NCBI RefSeq assembly: GCF_900604385.1
Contig: NZ_LR027382.1
Location: 2,643,001 to 2,707,000 of the forward strand
DNA: 64,000 nt
Direction of reading: 5' to 3'
Source of the DNA: Alistipes megaguti
GTDB lineage: Bacteria > Bacteroidota > Bacteroidia > Bacteroidales > Rikenellaceae
The notes below the pieces were generated by a model. That model saw only the letters and a program-made list of their open reading frames with translations. It did not search any database and had not been told where the DNA came from. Positions within the stretch are counted from its first letter, which is position 1, and each line of letters opens with the position of its first letter. This document shows positions 44,593 to 54,815 of this stretch, piece by piece. The translations under genes and the position numbers were made by a program.

Positions 44593-45672
44593 TCAGTGGT
44601 TGTCGGCCGTTTCGGCGGCGTGCTTTTCGGGTCGCTCCTGGGCCAGTCCGATGAAGACGGCCGAGAGCATCGTGAAGACGTAGGCCTGCAGGAAGGCAAC
44701 CAGCAGTTCGAGACAGTACATGAAGATTGAGAAGAGGACCGAGGCGAAGCTCATCGAACCGTTGATGGCGGCCCCCATGCCGGCCGTGGCGAAGATCACG
44801 CACGTCAGGCTGAGGATGACGGCGTGTCCGGCCATCATGTTGGCGAACAGACGGATCATCAGCGCGAAGGGCTTGGTGAAGATGCCCACCAGCTCGATCA
44901 GCGGCATGAGCGGGAAGGCCTTGAGCCAGACCGGAACGTCGGGCCAGAGAATGTCCTTCCAGTAGTGCTTCGTGCCGAAGATGTTCACGGCCAGGAACGT
45001 GGCCAGGGCCAGGATGAACGTCACGGCGATATTGCCCGAGACGTTCGCGCCGCCCGGGAAGAAGGGAATCAGCCCCATGAGGTTGTTCACGAAGATGAAG
45101 AAGAAGGCCGTGAGCAGATAGGGGGCGAACTTGCGGTAGTTGGGGCCGACGCAGGGCTTGATGACGCTGTCCAGAATGCCCGAGACGAGCATCTCGAACA
45201 GGGCGACGAAGCCTTTCGGAGCCCGGTCCGTGGCCTTGTGGCGGCGGTACCAGCGGGCAGTACCGAGCACCAGGCAGAGCAGGATCGCGCTGTTGAGCAG
45301 CAGGGCCGCGGCGGTTTTGGTCAGCGAGAGGTCGAGCGGCCGCAGGTCCGAACCGTCCGCCTGGCGTTCGACGACCTTGCCGGCATGCTCGCCCTCCGAG
45401 GCGATGCGCAGCCCTTCGTACTCGGCGCCTTCGCGCAGCCGCGATGACGAGAAGCAGTGCCAGCCGCTTGAGGGGCTGTGGACGATCACCGGCAGCGGAA
45501 TGCTCCACTCGCCGCCGGCGGTCGAGAGAACGTGCCATTCGTAACTGTCGCCGATGTGTCCCAGAACGATCGCCTTGATGTCGGGTTCCTGCTGTTGTTC
45601 TTCGGCACGGAGGGTTCCGGCCGGAATCAGCAGCGCGAGCAGCACGGCGATTCTTGCAAAAGCCTTCATCAT
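44593..45672 (-). CDS. atpB: ATP synthase subunit a
   Basis: 359 residues, longer than the E. coli subunit. It begins with a signal-peptide-like segment (FARIAVLLALLIPAGTLRAE) and a roughly 120-residue hydrophilic N-terminal part, as in other Bacteroidota. Five or more membrane helices follow, with the essential Arg in FALMIRLFANMMAGHAVI and the GLIPFFPGGANVSGNIAV region. It forms the proton channel with the c ring. The start overlaps the atpC stop by four bases. Confidence 0.96.
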   Translation of the reverse strand: MMKAFARIAVLLALLIPAGTLRAEEQQQEPDIKAIVLGHIGDSYEWHVLSTAGGEWSIPLPVIVHSPSSGWHCFSSSRLREGAEYEGLRIASEGEHAGKVVERQADGSDLRPLDLSLTKTAAALLLNSAILLCLVLGTARWYRRHKATDRAPKGFVALFEMLVSGILDSVIKPCVGPNYRKFAPYLLTAFFFIFVNNLMGLIPFFPGGANVSGNIAVTFILALATFLAVNIFGTKHYWKDILWPDVPVWLKAFPLMPLIELVGIFTKPFALMIRLFANMMAGHAVILSLTCVIFATAGMGAAINGSMSFASVLFSIFMYCLELLVAFLQAYVFTMLSAVFIGLAQERPEKHAAETADNH

Positions 45673-45944
45673 GGTTTCACCTCCTCTTTATTGGTGACCG
45701 ATTCTTCGGCCGGCTCGACGCAGGCCTCGATCCGATCTTCATAGACGCGTACGCATCCGTTCTTGATCGGAAGACGCACCTCCCCTGCTTCGCCTGCATA
45801 GACGATCTCTCCGCAGCCGAGTCCCGCAATGAGCGGAGCGTGTCCTCTGAGGACGGTGAAGCGCCCCACCGTTCCCGGGAACGAGACCCGATCGGTCGTC
45901 GTGTTGCACAACGTGCCGCCGGGAGCTACAATGGTCAGGATCAT
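45669..45944 (-). CDS. atpC: ATP synthase subunit epsilon, short form
   Basis: Only 91 residues: the N-terminal beta-sandwich is present (IVAPGGTLCNTTTDRVSFPG, then TVGRFTVLRGHAPLIAGLG), but the C-terminal helical hairpin that inhibits ATPase activity in other bacteria is missing, replaced by a short acidic tail. This short form is usual in Bacteroidota. It lies 23 bases after atpD. Confidence 0.9.
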   Translation of the reverse strand: MILTIVAPGGTLCNTTTDRVSFPGTVGRFTVLRGHAPLIAGLGCGEIVYAGEAGEVRLPIKNGCVRVYEDRIEACVEPAEESVTNKEEVKP

Positions 45945-45967
45945 AATGCGTTGTTTTTACCGGTGAA

Positions 45968-47488
<1,521 letters not shown>

Positions 47489-47836
47489 ATCTATGGTTTG
47501 GATTCTATTCCGTATAACGGGAAACACCGTTCGGTTCGTTTGTCAATTTTTCGTCGAAACTCTCCAAATGCGGCATTTCGCCTGGTTGTCCGGATTGGCC
47601 GCGAGGAGATTCTGTGAATCCGGGATCTGATGCGGGGCCGGATGCCATACATTTTATATATACCTTGCGGAAGGAGTCTTCGAACGGATTTCGGGATGGT
47701 CGTCCGTAAGGACGAACACATGGCCGATGTGGTCGCAGGCATCGATCCGATTTCACATTCCCGAGTCTTCGTCACGCTCGGTTTCGCGGGAGGGCGTAAT
47801 CGCTGCAGATGAGAGTTCGGGGATGAAATTTGAGTG

Positions 47837-47844
47837 CAAAGATA
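47837..47844 (-). promoter_or_regulatory. Candidate -7 element of the ATP synthase operon
   Basis: TATCTTTG on the minus strand, about 350 bases before the atpD ATG. No closer match was found, so a long leader is implied. Confidence 0.5.
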
Positions 47845-47970
47845 ATAATTTGGGTGAAATATGGATATACTTCGATGTAGTGAGTCGGTGCAAGACGGGC
47901 GGAAACGCTCCGGTCGGGTTTGCGGAAATCGCTTCTGCACCGTAATTTCGAATGGAATCCGGGTATTTCG

Positions 47971-48085
47971 CAAAATAAGTAAAATGCTTTTGTTTTATTT
48001 TGAATGTCTGAATTTAGCGGTTTATTGAAGAGTTATTAAGTTGTTTTCGAAATAAAATGAAATAAAATTATTTCGTTTTATTTTG
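47971..48085. promoter_or_regulatory. AT-rich half-site array, probable operator of the glycerol regulon
   Basis: Two exact tandem copies of the decamer GAAATAAAAT (48049-48058 and 48059-48068) are followed by an inverted copy, making a 16-bp-arm imperfect palindrome (48050-48083, one mismatch). A second inverted pair, CAAAATAA at 47971-47978 and TTATTTTG at 47995-48002, lies 50 bases upstream. The ten-base phasing and mixed direct and inverted half-sites resemble DeoR-family operators; a DeoR-family gene closes this operon. Assignment is inferred. Confidence 0.55.
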
Positions 48086-48113
48086 TTTCCTTAGAAAAAA
48101 GTATTTATATTTG
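48082..48113 (+). promoter_or_regulatory. glpA promoter
   Basis: TTTG (48082-48085) and TATATTTG (48106-48113) are separated by exactly 20 bases. The -33 element overlaps the right end of the palindrome, so a bound repressor would block it. Confidence 0.75.
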
Positions 48114-48135
48114 TCATGACTTAATTCTTCGACCT

Positions 48136-49755
48136 ATGGACAATACGTACGATGTCATCATCATCGGAGGCGGTGCCACCGGCGCGGGAATTGCCCGCGA
48201 CTGTTCGTTGCGTGGAATCAAGGCCCTGCTGCTGGAGCGTTCCGATATCTCGACCGGCGCGACCGGGCGCAACCATGGCCTGTTGCACAGCGGCGCCCGA
48301 TATGCCGTGACGGATCACGAATCGGCCGTGGAGTGTATCCGCGAAAACATGATCCTGCGAAAAATAGCGGCGCATTGCGTCGAACAGACCGACGGACTGT
48401 TTATTTCACTCCCCGAGGACGGGTTGGAATATCAGTCCGTTTTCGTGGATGCCTGCCGCCGGGCCGGGATCCGCGCCGAGGCCATCGACCCGAAGGAGGC
48501 GCTGCGCCTCGAACCGTCGGCCAATCCGGCGCTGATCGGAGCCGTTCGGGTGCCCGACGGTGCGGTGGACCCCTTCCGGCTCACCTCGTCGAATATCCTT
48601 GATGCCAAGGCGCACGGCGCCGAGATCCGCACCTATACCGAGGTTCGTGAGCTGCTTCGCGAACAGGACCGCATCGTCGGCGTCGAGGCCTACGATCACC
48701 GGCGCCATTGTTCCGAGAAGTTCTACGCGCAGGTGGTGGTCAATGCGGGCGGCATCTGGGGCCACGGCATTGCCGCCAAGGTGGGCATTACGGTCAGCAT
48801 GCTTCCGGCCAAGGGGGCGCTGCTGATCTTCGGCCACCGGGTGAACAATCTGGTGCTGAACCGCTGCCGCAAGCCGGCCGACGCCGATATTCTGGTTCCG
48901 GGCGATACGATCTCGCTCATCGGAACCACCTCGAGCAAGGTCCCCTACGACCAGATTGACAACATGGTCATCACGCCCGACGAGGTCGACCTGCTGCTGC
49001 GCGAGGGTGAGAAGCTGGCTCCGGCATTGGCCACGACACGCATTCTGCGGGCCTATGCGGGCGTGCGGCCGTTGGTGGCTTCGGACGACGACCCGAGCGG
49101 CCGCACCGTCAGCCGCGGCATCGTGCTGCTGGACCACGCCACGCGCGACGGCCTCGAGGGATTCATCACTATCACGGGCGGCAAGCTGATGACCTACCGT
49201 CTGATGGCCGAATGGGCCACGGATCTCATCTGCAAGAAGATCGGCAACGGCGAGAAGTGCCGCACGGCGGAGATTCCCCTGCCTGGCTCGACGGAGAGCC
49301 GCGAGGAGGTCGACCGCAAGATGCGCAACCGCCCCGTGGCACAGCGGCGTTCGTCGATTTCGCGTCACGGCGATCAGGCCGTGAAGATCGACAGCCGCAC
49401 GTCGATCCAGAACAGCCTGGTGTGCGAATGCGAGGAGGTCTCGATCGGCGAGGTGGAGTACGCGCTGGAGAACCTTTCGGTGAACAACCTGATCGATCTG
49501 CGGCGTCGGACGCGTATCGGAATGGGAACCTGTCAGGGCGAGTTGTGCGCCTGCCGGGCGGCGGGTCTGATGGGGCGTCGCGACCCGATCTGTGCCCGCC
49601 GGGCGAAGGCCGATCTGGTTTCGTTCCTGAACGAGCGCTGGAAGGGCATGGAGCCCATTGCGTGGGGCGACACGCTGCGTGAAAGCGAATACATGACGTG
49701 GGTCTACGAGAGTGTTTGCGGATTGTCGGACGAAGAAAAAACAGCATCAAAATGA
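48136..49755 (+). CDS. glpA: Anaerobic glycerol-3-phosphate dehydrogenase subunit A
   Basis: 539 residues. The N-terminal FAD-binding motif DVIIIGGGATGAGIARDCSL is followed by the dehydrogenase domain (ATGRNHGLLHSGARY). The C-terminal part has a BFD-like iron-sulfur motif: CECEEVSIGEVEYALE, then RIGMGTCQGELCACRAAGL. It oxidises glycerol-3-phosphate to dihydroxyacetone phosphate and passes electrons through GlpB and GlpC to menaquinone. The stop overlaps the glpB start (ATGA). It is first in the glycerol operon behind a strong promoter. Confidence 0.95.
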   Translation: MDNTYDVIIIGGGATGAGIARDCSLRGIKALLLERSDISTGATGRNHGLLHSGARYAVTDHESAVECIRENMILRKIAAHCVEQTDGLFISLPEDGLEYQSVFVDACRRAGIRAEAIDPKEALRLEPSANPALIGAVRVPDGAVDPFRLTSSNILDAKAHGAEIRTYTEVRELLREQDRIVGVEAYDHRRHCSEKFYAQVVVNAGGIWGHGIAAKVGITVSMLPAKGALLIFGHRVNNLVLNRCRKPADADILVPGDTISLIGTTSSKVPYDQIDNMVITPDEVDLLLREGEKLAPALATTRILRAYAGVRPLVASDDDPSGRTVSRGIVLLDHATRDGLEGFITITGGKLMTYRLMAEWATDLICKKIGNGEKCRTAEIPLPGSTESREEVDRKMRNRPVAQRRSSISRHGDQAVKIDSRTSIQNSLVCECEEVSIGEVEYALENLSVNNLIDLRRRTRIGMGTCQGELCACRAAGLMGRRDPICARRAKADLVSFLNERWKGMEPIAWGDTLRESEYMTWVYESVCGLSDEEKTASK

Positions 49756-51008
49756 GATTCGATACGGTAATTATCGGTGGCGGACTGGCCGGCATGACGT
49801 GCGGCATCCGCCTGGCCGAGGCGGGACAGCGTTGTGCGATCGTCTCGCAGGGACAGAGTGCCATTCACTTTTCGTCGGGGTCGTTCGACCTGTTGGGACA
49901 CCTGCCCGATGGCACGGCGGTCAGCGATCCCGTGGCGGGCATCGCAACGCTGGCCCGACAGTGCCCGACGCACCCCTATGCCGTGATCGGCGCCGACTCC
50001 TGCGCCCGCCATGCCGGAGAGGCTCCGGAGCTGCTGCGCCGGGCCGGCGTCCCGGTTGCGGGTGACAGCCGCCGCAACCACTTCCGGATTACGCCGCTCG
50101 GAAAGACGAAGGCCACGTGGCTGACCATCGACGGTTATCTGACCACGGAGGAGGCGGGTCGCCTCCCCTTCCGTCGCGTATGCATCGTCAACATCGAGGG
50201 TTTTCTGGATTTCTACCCGGAGTTCATCGCCGAGGAGTTCAATCGCCAGGGCGTGGAGTGCCGTTTCGGCAACTTCAATCACCCCGATCTGGAGCAGATC
50301 CGGCGCAATCCGAGCGAGATGCGTTCGGCCAACATCGCCCGGGTGTTCGACCGCGAAGCCAATCTGGAGGCGCTTTCCGAATCGTTGCGCAAGTTGTCCG
50401 AGGGATGCGACGCCCTGATCGTCCCGGCCGTAATCGGATTGAACCGCAACGATTCGCTCGCCTATCTGCGGTCGCGGGTCGACACTCCGATCCACCTGCT
50501 TCCCACCCTTCCGCCGTCGATTCCAGGCATCCGGGCCCAGCAGGCGCTGCAGCACCGGTTCCGGGCGTTGGGCGGCGAGTATTTTCTGGGCGATAGCGTG
50601 CTGCGTGCCGAGACGGAGCAGGGCCGCGTGCGGCGGATCTTCACGGCCAACCACGGCAACATTCCCTTCGAGGCCGAATGCTTCGTGCTGGCGACGGGCA
50701 GCTTCTTCAGCAAGGGGCTGGTGGCGACGCCCGACCGGATTGTCGAACCGGTCTTCGGGGCCGATACGGTCTACGCCGGCGGCCGTTCGGAGTGGTATAC
50801 GCTCCGCTTCTTCGACCGTCAGGCCTACCAGGCCTTCGGCGTCCGCACGGATGCCGGTCTGCGGGTCATGAAGAGTGGCTCGGCGCTCGAAAATCTCTAC
50901 TGCGCCGGAGCCGGTCTTTCGGGCTTCCATCCCGTGCAGGAGGAGTGCGGCGCGGGTGTTTCGCTCCTTTCGGCCCTCCACGTGGCGGAGCGCATTCTGA
51001 AGAATTGA
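49752..51008 (+). CDS. glpB: Anaerobic glycerol-3-phosphate dehydrogenase subunit B
   Basis: 418 residues from the ATG at 49752, which overlaps the glpA stop; a longer frame inside glpA is rejected. It has an N-terminal dinucleotide motif FDTVIIGGGLAGMTCGIRLA, the family segment SSGSFDLLGHLPDG, and the C-terminal NLYCAGAGLSGFHPVQEECG. GlpB is a flavoprotein subunit that links the catalytic GlpA to the iron-sulfur subunit. Confidence 0.92.
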   Translation: MRFDTVIIGGGLAGMTCGIRLAEAGQRCAIVSQGQSAIHFSSGSFDLLGHLPDGTAVSDPVAGIATLARQCPTHPYAVIGADSCARHAGEAPELLRRAGVPVAGDSRRNHFRITPLGKTKATWLTIDGYLTTEEAGRLPFRRVCIVNIEGFLDFYPEFIAEEFNRQGVECRFGNFNHPDLEQIRRNPSEMRSANIARVFDREANLEALSESLRKLSEGCDALIVPAVIGLNRNDSLAYLRSRVDTPIHLLPTLPPSIPGIRAQQALQHRFRALGGEYFLGDSVLRAETEQGRVRRIFTANHGNIPFEAECFVLATGSFFSKGLVATPDRIVEPVFGADTVYAGGRSEWYTLRFFDRQAYQAFGVRTDAGLRVMKSGSALENLYCAGAGLSGFHPVQEECGAGVSLLSALHVAERILKN

Positions 51009-51033
51009 CCATCCGATAAAAAGCTATACGACC

Positions 51034-52257
51034 ATGAACATACAGCAGAACAGCGTCAGTGAGAACAATTTCGAACAGTGCATCAAGTGTACGATCTGCA
51101 CGGTGTACTGCCCCGTTGCGGCGGTGAATCCCGACTATCCGGGCCCGAAGCAGGCCGGACCCGACGGTGAACGGCTGCGTCTCAAGCGCCCCGACTTCTT
51201 CGACAATGCGCTGAAATATTGCATGAACTGCAAGCGTTGCGAAGTGGCCTGCCCCTCGAACGTGCGCATCGGTGACATCATCCAGGCGGCCCGCATCAAG
51301 TACGGCCCGCAGCACAACACCTCGCTTCGGAACTTCGTGCTGGCCAATACGGACCTCGTGGGCACGCTGGCCACCCCCTTTGCGCCGATCGTCAACGCCA
51401 CGGTGAAGCTCAAGCCCGTGCGCGTGGTGATGGACAAGGTGATGGGCATCGACCACCGGCGCATCTTCCCGAGGTACGCCCACGGCACCTTCACGTCGTG
51501 GTACCGCAAACATGCCGCCGCCGAGCAGGAGGCCTTCCCGCACCAGGTGGCCTACTTCCACGGCTGCTACGTCAACTACAACAATCCGCAACTGGGCAAG
51601 GACCTGCTGCGGATCATGAATGCGCTGGGCTACGGCGTGCAGCTGCTCGACCGCGAGCAGTGCTGCGGCGTGGCGCTGATCTCGAACGGCCTCTACAAGC
51701 AGGCGCGGCGCCAGGCCGAGACCAACCTGCGGTCGATTCGCACGTCGGTCAAGGGGCGCAACATGGACGTCATCACCACCTCGTCGACCTGTACCTTCAC
51801 GTTGCGCGACGAGTATCCCCACCTGCTCGAACTGGAGAATGCCGACGTGCGCGACCACATCGAGCTGGCCACACGCTACATCTACCGTCTGCTCCAGCGG
51901 GGCGACATGCAGCTGAAGTTCAAGGATACGACGCCGCTGCGGGTGGCCTACCACACGCCGTGCCACATGGAGAAGATGGGCTGGAGCTACTATTCGATCG
52001 AACTGCTGCGGATGATTCCCGGCGTCGAGGTGACGGTGCTCGACTCGCAGTGCTGCGGCATCGGCGGCACGTACGGCTTCAAGAAGGAGAACTACGAGGC
52101 CTCGCAGGCCATCGGCGCTCCGCTGTTCCGGCAGATCGAGGCCTCGGGGGCCGACATCGTGGCCACGGACTGCGAGACGTGCAAGTGGCAGATCGAAATG
52201 TCGACCTCGAAGCCCTGCGAGCATCCGCTGCATATCCTTGCCTCGCGGCTGGCCTGA
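51034..52257 (+). CDS. glpC: Anaerobic glycerol-3-phosphate dehydrogenase subunit C
   Basis: 407 residues. Two 4Fe-4S ferredoxin motifs are at the N-terminus (CIKCTICTVYCPVAAVNPDY and CMNCKRCEVACPSNVRIGD), followed by two CCG domains (HGCYVNYNNPQLGKDL with EQCCGVALISNG, and TPCHMEKMGWSYYS with SQCCGIGGTYGFKKE). It carries electrons from GlpAB to the membrane quinone pool and is the likely membrane-associated subunit. It lies 25 bases after glpB. Confidence 0.95.
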   Translation: MNIQQNSVSENNFEQCIKCTICTVYCPVAAVNPDYPGPKQAGPDGERLRLKRPDFFDNALKYCMNCKRCEVACPSNVRIGDIIQAARIKYGPQHNTSLRNFVLANTDLVGTLATPFAPIVNATVKLKPVRVVMDKVMGIDHRRIFPRYAHGTFTSWYRKHAAAEQEAFPHQVAYFHGCYVNYNNPQLGKDLLRIMNALGYGVQLLDREQCCGVALISNGLYKQARRQAETNLRSIRTSVKGRNMDVITTSSTCTFTLRDEYPHLLELENADVRDHIELATRYIYRLLQRGDMQLKFKDTTPLRVAYHTPCHMEKMGWSYYSIELLRMIPGVEVTVLDSQCCGIGGTYGFKKENYEASQAIGAPLFRQIEASGADIVATDCETCKWQIEMSTSKPCEHPLHILASRLA

Positions 52258-52367
52258 CACGGAGATGCGGATCGCGGCCCGGTGAGCGGGTTCCGCCCTG
52301 CCGGCCGGGTCTTGCTGAGGGCCGCCTGTAAAATCGACCAATTAACCAAAACCAACCACAAACTACT

Positions 52368-53861
52368 ATGAAACAGTACATTCTTGCACTTGATCAGGGG
52401 ACGAGCAGTTCCCGCGCCATTGTTTTCGACGAGCGAGGCACGACTTGCGCTGTTGCTCAGCGCGAATTCCGTCAGATCTTTCCCAAATCGGGCTGGGTCG
52501 AGCACGATCCGCACGAGATCTGGTCTTCGCAGGCGTCGGTGATCGCCGAGGCCATTACGATGATGGACATCAACGGTCTGAACCTTGCCGGTATCGGCAT
52601 CACGAACCAGCGCGAGACAACCATCGTGTGGGATTCGGACACCGAAGAACCGGTCTACAATGCCATCGTGTGGCAGGACCGCCGTACGTCGGATTACTGC
52701 GACGAACTGAAGAACCAGGGCCTTACGGATATGATCCGGCAGAAGACCGGTCTGATCATCGACGCCTACTTCAGCGCCACGAAGATCAAGTGGATCCTCG
52801 ATAACGTTCCGGGGGCCCGCAAACGCGCCGAGATGGGCAAACTGATGTTCGGTACGGTGGATACGTGGCTGATCTGGCGTCTGACGCGCGGCGAGGTGCA
52901 CGTGACGGACGTGAGCAACGCCTCGCGTACGATGCTCTTCAACATCCACACGCTGGATTGGGATCAGGAGCTGCTCGATCTGTTCAAGATTCCGCGTTCG
53001 ATGATGCCCGAGGTGAAGTCCTCGAGCGAGGTATACGGCCATACCAAAACGACGATCTTCGCCCACAAGGTGCCCATTTCGGGCATTGCCGGCGACCAGC
53101 AGGCAGCCCTCTTCGGACAGATGTGCACCGAGCCGGGCATGGTGAAGAATACCTACGGCACGGGCTGCTTCCTGCTGATGAACAGCGGCGAGAAGCCGAT
53201 TCTGTCGCAGAACAACCTGTTGACGACCGTGGCGTGGAAGATCGGCGACAAGGTAAACTACGCCCTCGAGGGAAGTATCTTCGTCGGCGGATCGGTCGTG
53301 CAGTGGCTGCGCGACGGACTGGGCGTGATCCACTCCTCGTCGGAGGTCGAGGAGCTGGCTTCGCGCGTGCCCGACACGAACGGCGTCTATTTCGTTCCGG
53401 CACTGACGGGCCTCGGCGCCCCGTGGTGGGACCAGTACGCCCGCGGAACGATCATCGGCATCAGCCGCGGCACGACGACGGCCCATATCGCCCGTGCGGC
53501 ACTCGAGGGTATCGCCTTCCAGACGATGGACATCACGGCGGCCATGTCGCGCGATGCGGGCATTCCGCTCAAGGAGTTGAAGGTCGACGGCGGCGCCTCG
53601 CGCAACAACCTGCTCATGCAGTTCCAGGCCGACATTCTCGGTACGAAGGTCATCCGTCCGCAGATCGTCGAGACGACGGCCATGGGCGCCGCCTACCTGG
53701 CCGGACTGGCCGTGGGCTACTGGTCGAGCATCGACGAGATCCGCAAGCAGTGGCAGATCGACCGTGTCTTCGAGCCGGCGATGGAGGAGGAGAAGGTCAC
53801 GGCGGCAAAGGCCGGCTGGGAGGATGCCGTCAAACGCACACTGAGCGACTATACCAAATGA
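52368..53861 (+). CDS. glpK: Glycerol kinase
   Basis: 497 residues, the standard length of this FGGY-family kinase. Seen are the phosphate motif LALDQGTSSSRAIVFDERG, the substrate region ITNQRETTIVWD, GTVDTWLIWRLTRGEVHVTD, SNASRTMLFNIHTLDWDQEL, and the second-domain ISGIAGDQQAALFGQ plus GTGCFLLMNSGEKP. It phosphorylates glycerol to glycerol-3-phosphate, the substrate of GlpABC. It lies 110 bases after glpC with no clear promoter in the gap. Confidence 0.97.
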   Translation: MKQYILALDQGTSSSRAIVFDERGTTCAVAQREFRQIFPKSGWVEHDPHEIWSSQASVIAEAITMMDINGLNLAGIGITNQRETTIVWDSDTEEPVYNAIVWQDRRTSDYCDELKNQGLTDMIRQKTGLIIDAYFSATKIKWILDNVPGARKRAEMGKLMFGTVDTWLIWRLTRGEVHVTDVSNASRTMLFNIHTLDWDQELLDLFKIPRSMMPEVKSSSEVYGHTKTTIFAHKVPISGIAGDQQAALFGQMCTEPGMVKNTYGTGCFLLMNSGEKPILSQNNLLTTVAWKIGDKVNYALEGSIFVGGSVVQWLRDGLGVIHSSSEVEELASRVPDTNGVYFVPALTGLGAPWWDQYARGTIIGISRGTTTAHIARAALEGIAFQTMDITAAMSRDAGIPLKELKVDGGASRNNLLMQFQADILGTKVIRPQIVETTAMGAAYLAGLAVGYWSSIDEIRKQWQIDRVFEPAMEEEKVTAAKAGWEDAVKRTLSDYTK

Positions 53862-53989
53862 TGGCGTTGAGCTCCCGATCCGGAAGCGGTCGGGAGCCCA
53901 ACCCTTTTGCCTCTTTCGGCGGCCCGATGTGGCATGGATCGGAACCGCTTGCCGATTCATCCGGATTTTCCGGGGGGCTTCTCCATCCC

Positions 53990-54023
53990 GAACCCCGAAA
54001 TCCGGTTTCCGGGTTCTTTATTT
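53990..54023 (+). terminator. Hairpin between glpK and glpF, terminator or attenuator
   Basis: The stem GAACCC, C/C mismatch, GAAA, loop TCCGG, TTTC, GGGTTC is followed by TTTATTT. It lies 129 bases after the glpK stop and 36 bases before glpF, so it may lower glpF expression relative to glpK. Confidence 0.55.
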
Positions 54024-54058
54024 CCAAAAATCCAAGAAAACCTAAAACCTGCTGACTT

Positions 54059-54796
54059 ATGAACGACGTAATGTTGAAATGCCTGTTCGAGTTTATCGGT
54101 ACGGCTATTCTGGTACTGTTCGGTGACGGTGTTGTCGCCTGCACGACGCTGAAGAAATCCAAGGGTGAGAATGCCGGCTGGGTGGTCATCACGCTGGCGT
54201 GGGGCCTGGCCGTCATGCTGGGTGTCTTCATCTCGGGCCCCTACTCGGGGGCACACCTCAATCCGGCCGTAACGCTGGGACTGGCTGCCGCCGGCACCTT
54301 CAGCTGGGCGCTGGTCGTCCCCTATATCGTGGCTCAGATGCTGGGCGGCTTCGTGGGTGCCGTGCTGGTCTACATTTTCTATAAGGACCACTACGATGCC
54401 ACGTCGGACCCGGCGACCAAACTGGGTACCTTCTGCACGATTCCGGCTATCCGCAACTACGGCCGCAACCTCATCAGCGAAATCATCGGCACTTTCGTGC
54501 TGGTCTTCGTCATCCTGGCCCTTTCGATCGACGGCAACACCTCCGAAGTGGGCATGGGAGCACTGGGAGCCTTCCCCGTTGCGATGCTGATCGTGGCGCT
54601 GGGCATGTCGCTCGGCGGAACGACGGGTTACGCCATCAATCCGGCCCGCGACCTGGCGCCGCGTCTGGCGCATGCCATCCTGCCGATCAAGGGCAAGGGC
54701 ACGAGCGACTGGGGCTACTCGTGGGTGCCTGTCGTGGGGCCGATCATCGGCGGATTCATTGCCGCGGCGCTCTATTGCGTGATCTACTGCTACTAA
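54059..54796 (+). CDS. glpF: Glycerol uptake facilitator (aquaglyceroporin)
   Basis: 245 residues with six membrane helices and the two NPA half-helices: SGAHLNPAVTLGLAAAG near residue 65 and YAINPARDLAPRLAHAI near residue 200. Asp right after the second NPAR is the mark of glycerol-conducting members (water-only channels have Ser here). It lies between glpK and the outer-membrane barrel gene, consistent with glycerol entry across the inner membrane. Confidence 0.95.
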   Translation: MNDVMLKCLFEFIGTAILVLFGDGVVACTTLKKSKGENAGWVVITLAWGLAVMLGVFISGPYSGAHLNPAVTLGLAAAGTFSWALVVPYIVAQMLGGFVGAVLVYIFYKDHYDATSDPATKLGTFCTIPAIRNYGRNLISEIIGTFVLVFVILALSIDGNTSEVGMGALGAFPVAMLIVALGMSLGGTTGYAINPARDLAPRLAHAILPIKGKGTSDWGYSWVPVVGPIIGGFIAAALYCVIYCY

Positions 54797-54815
54797 CTTC
54801 AAAACGACTACTGCC

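Larger units (their letters stand above)
47489..48135. other. Divergent regulatory region between atpD and glpA
   Basis: About 650 bases without a gene. It holds the atpD -7 element (47837-47844), a TCGTCC-GTAA-GGACGA hairpin (about 47700-47715) in the atp leader, and an AT-rich block (47971-48113) with repeated half-sites and the glpA promoter. Confidence 0.7.
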
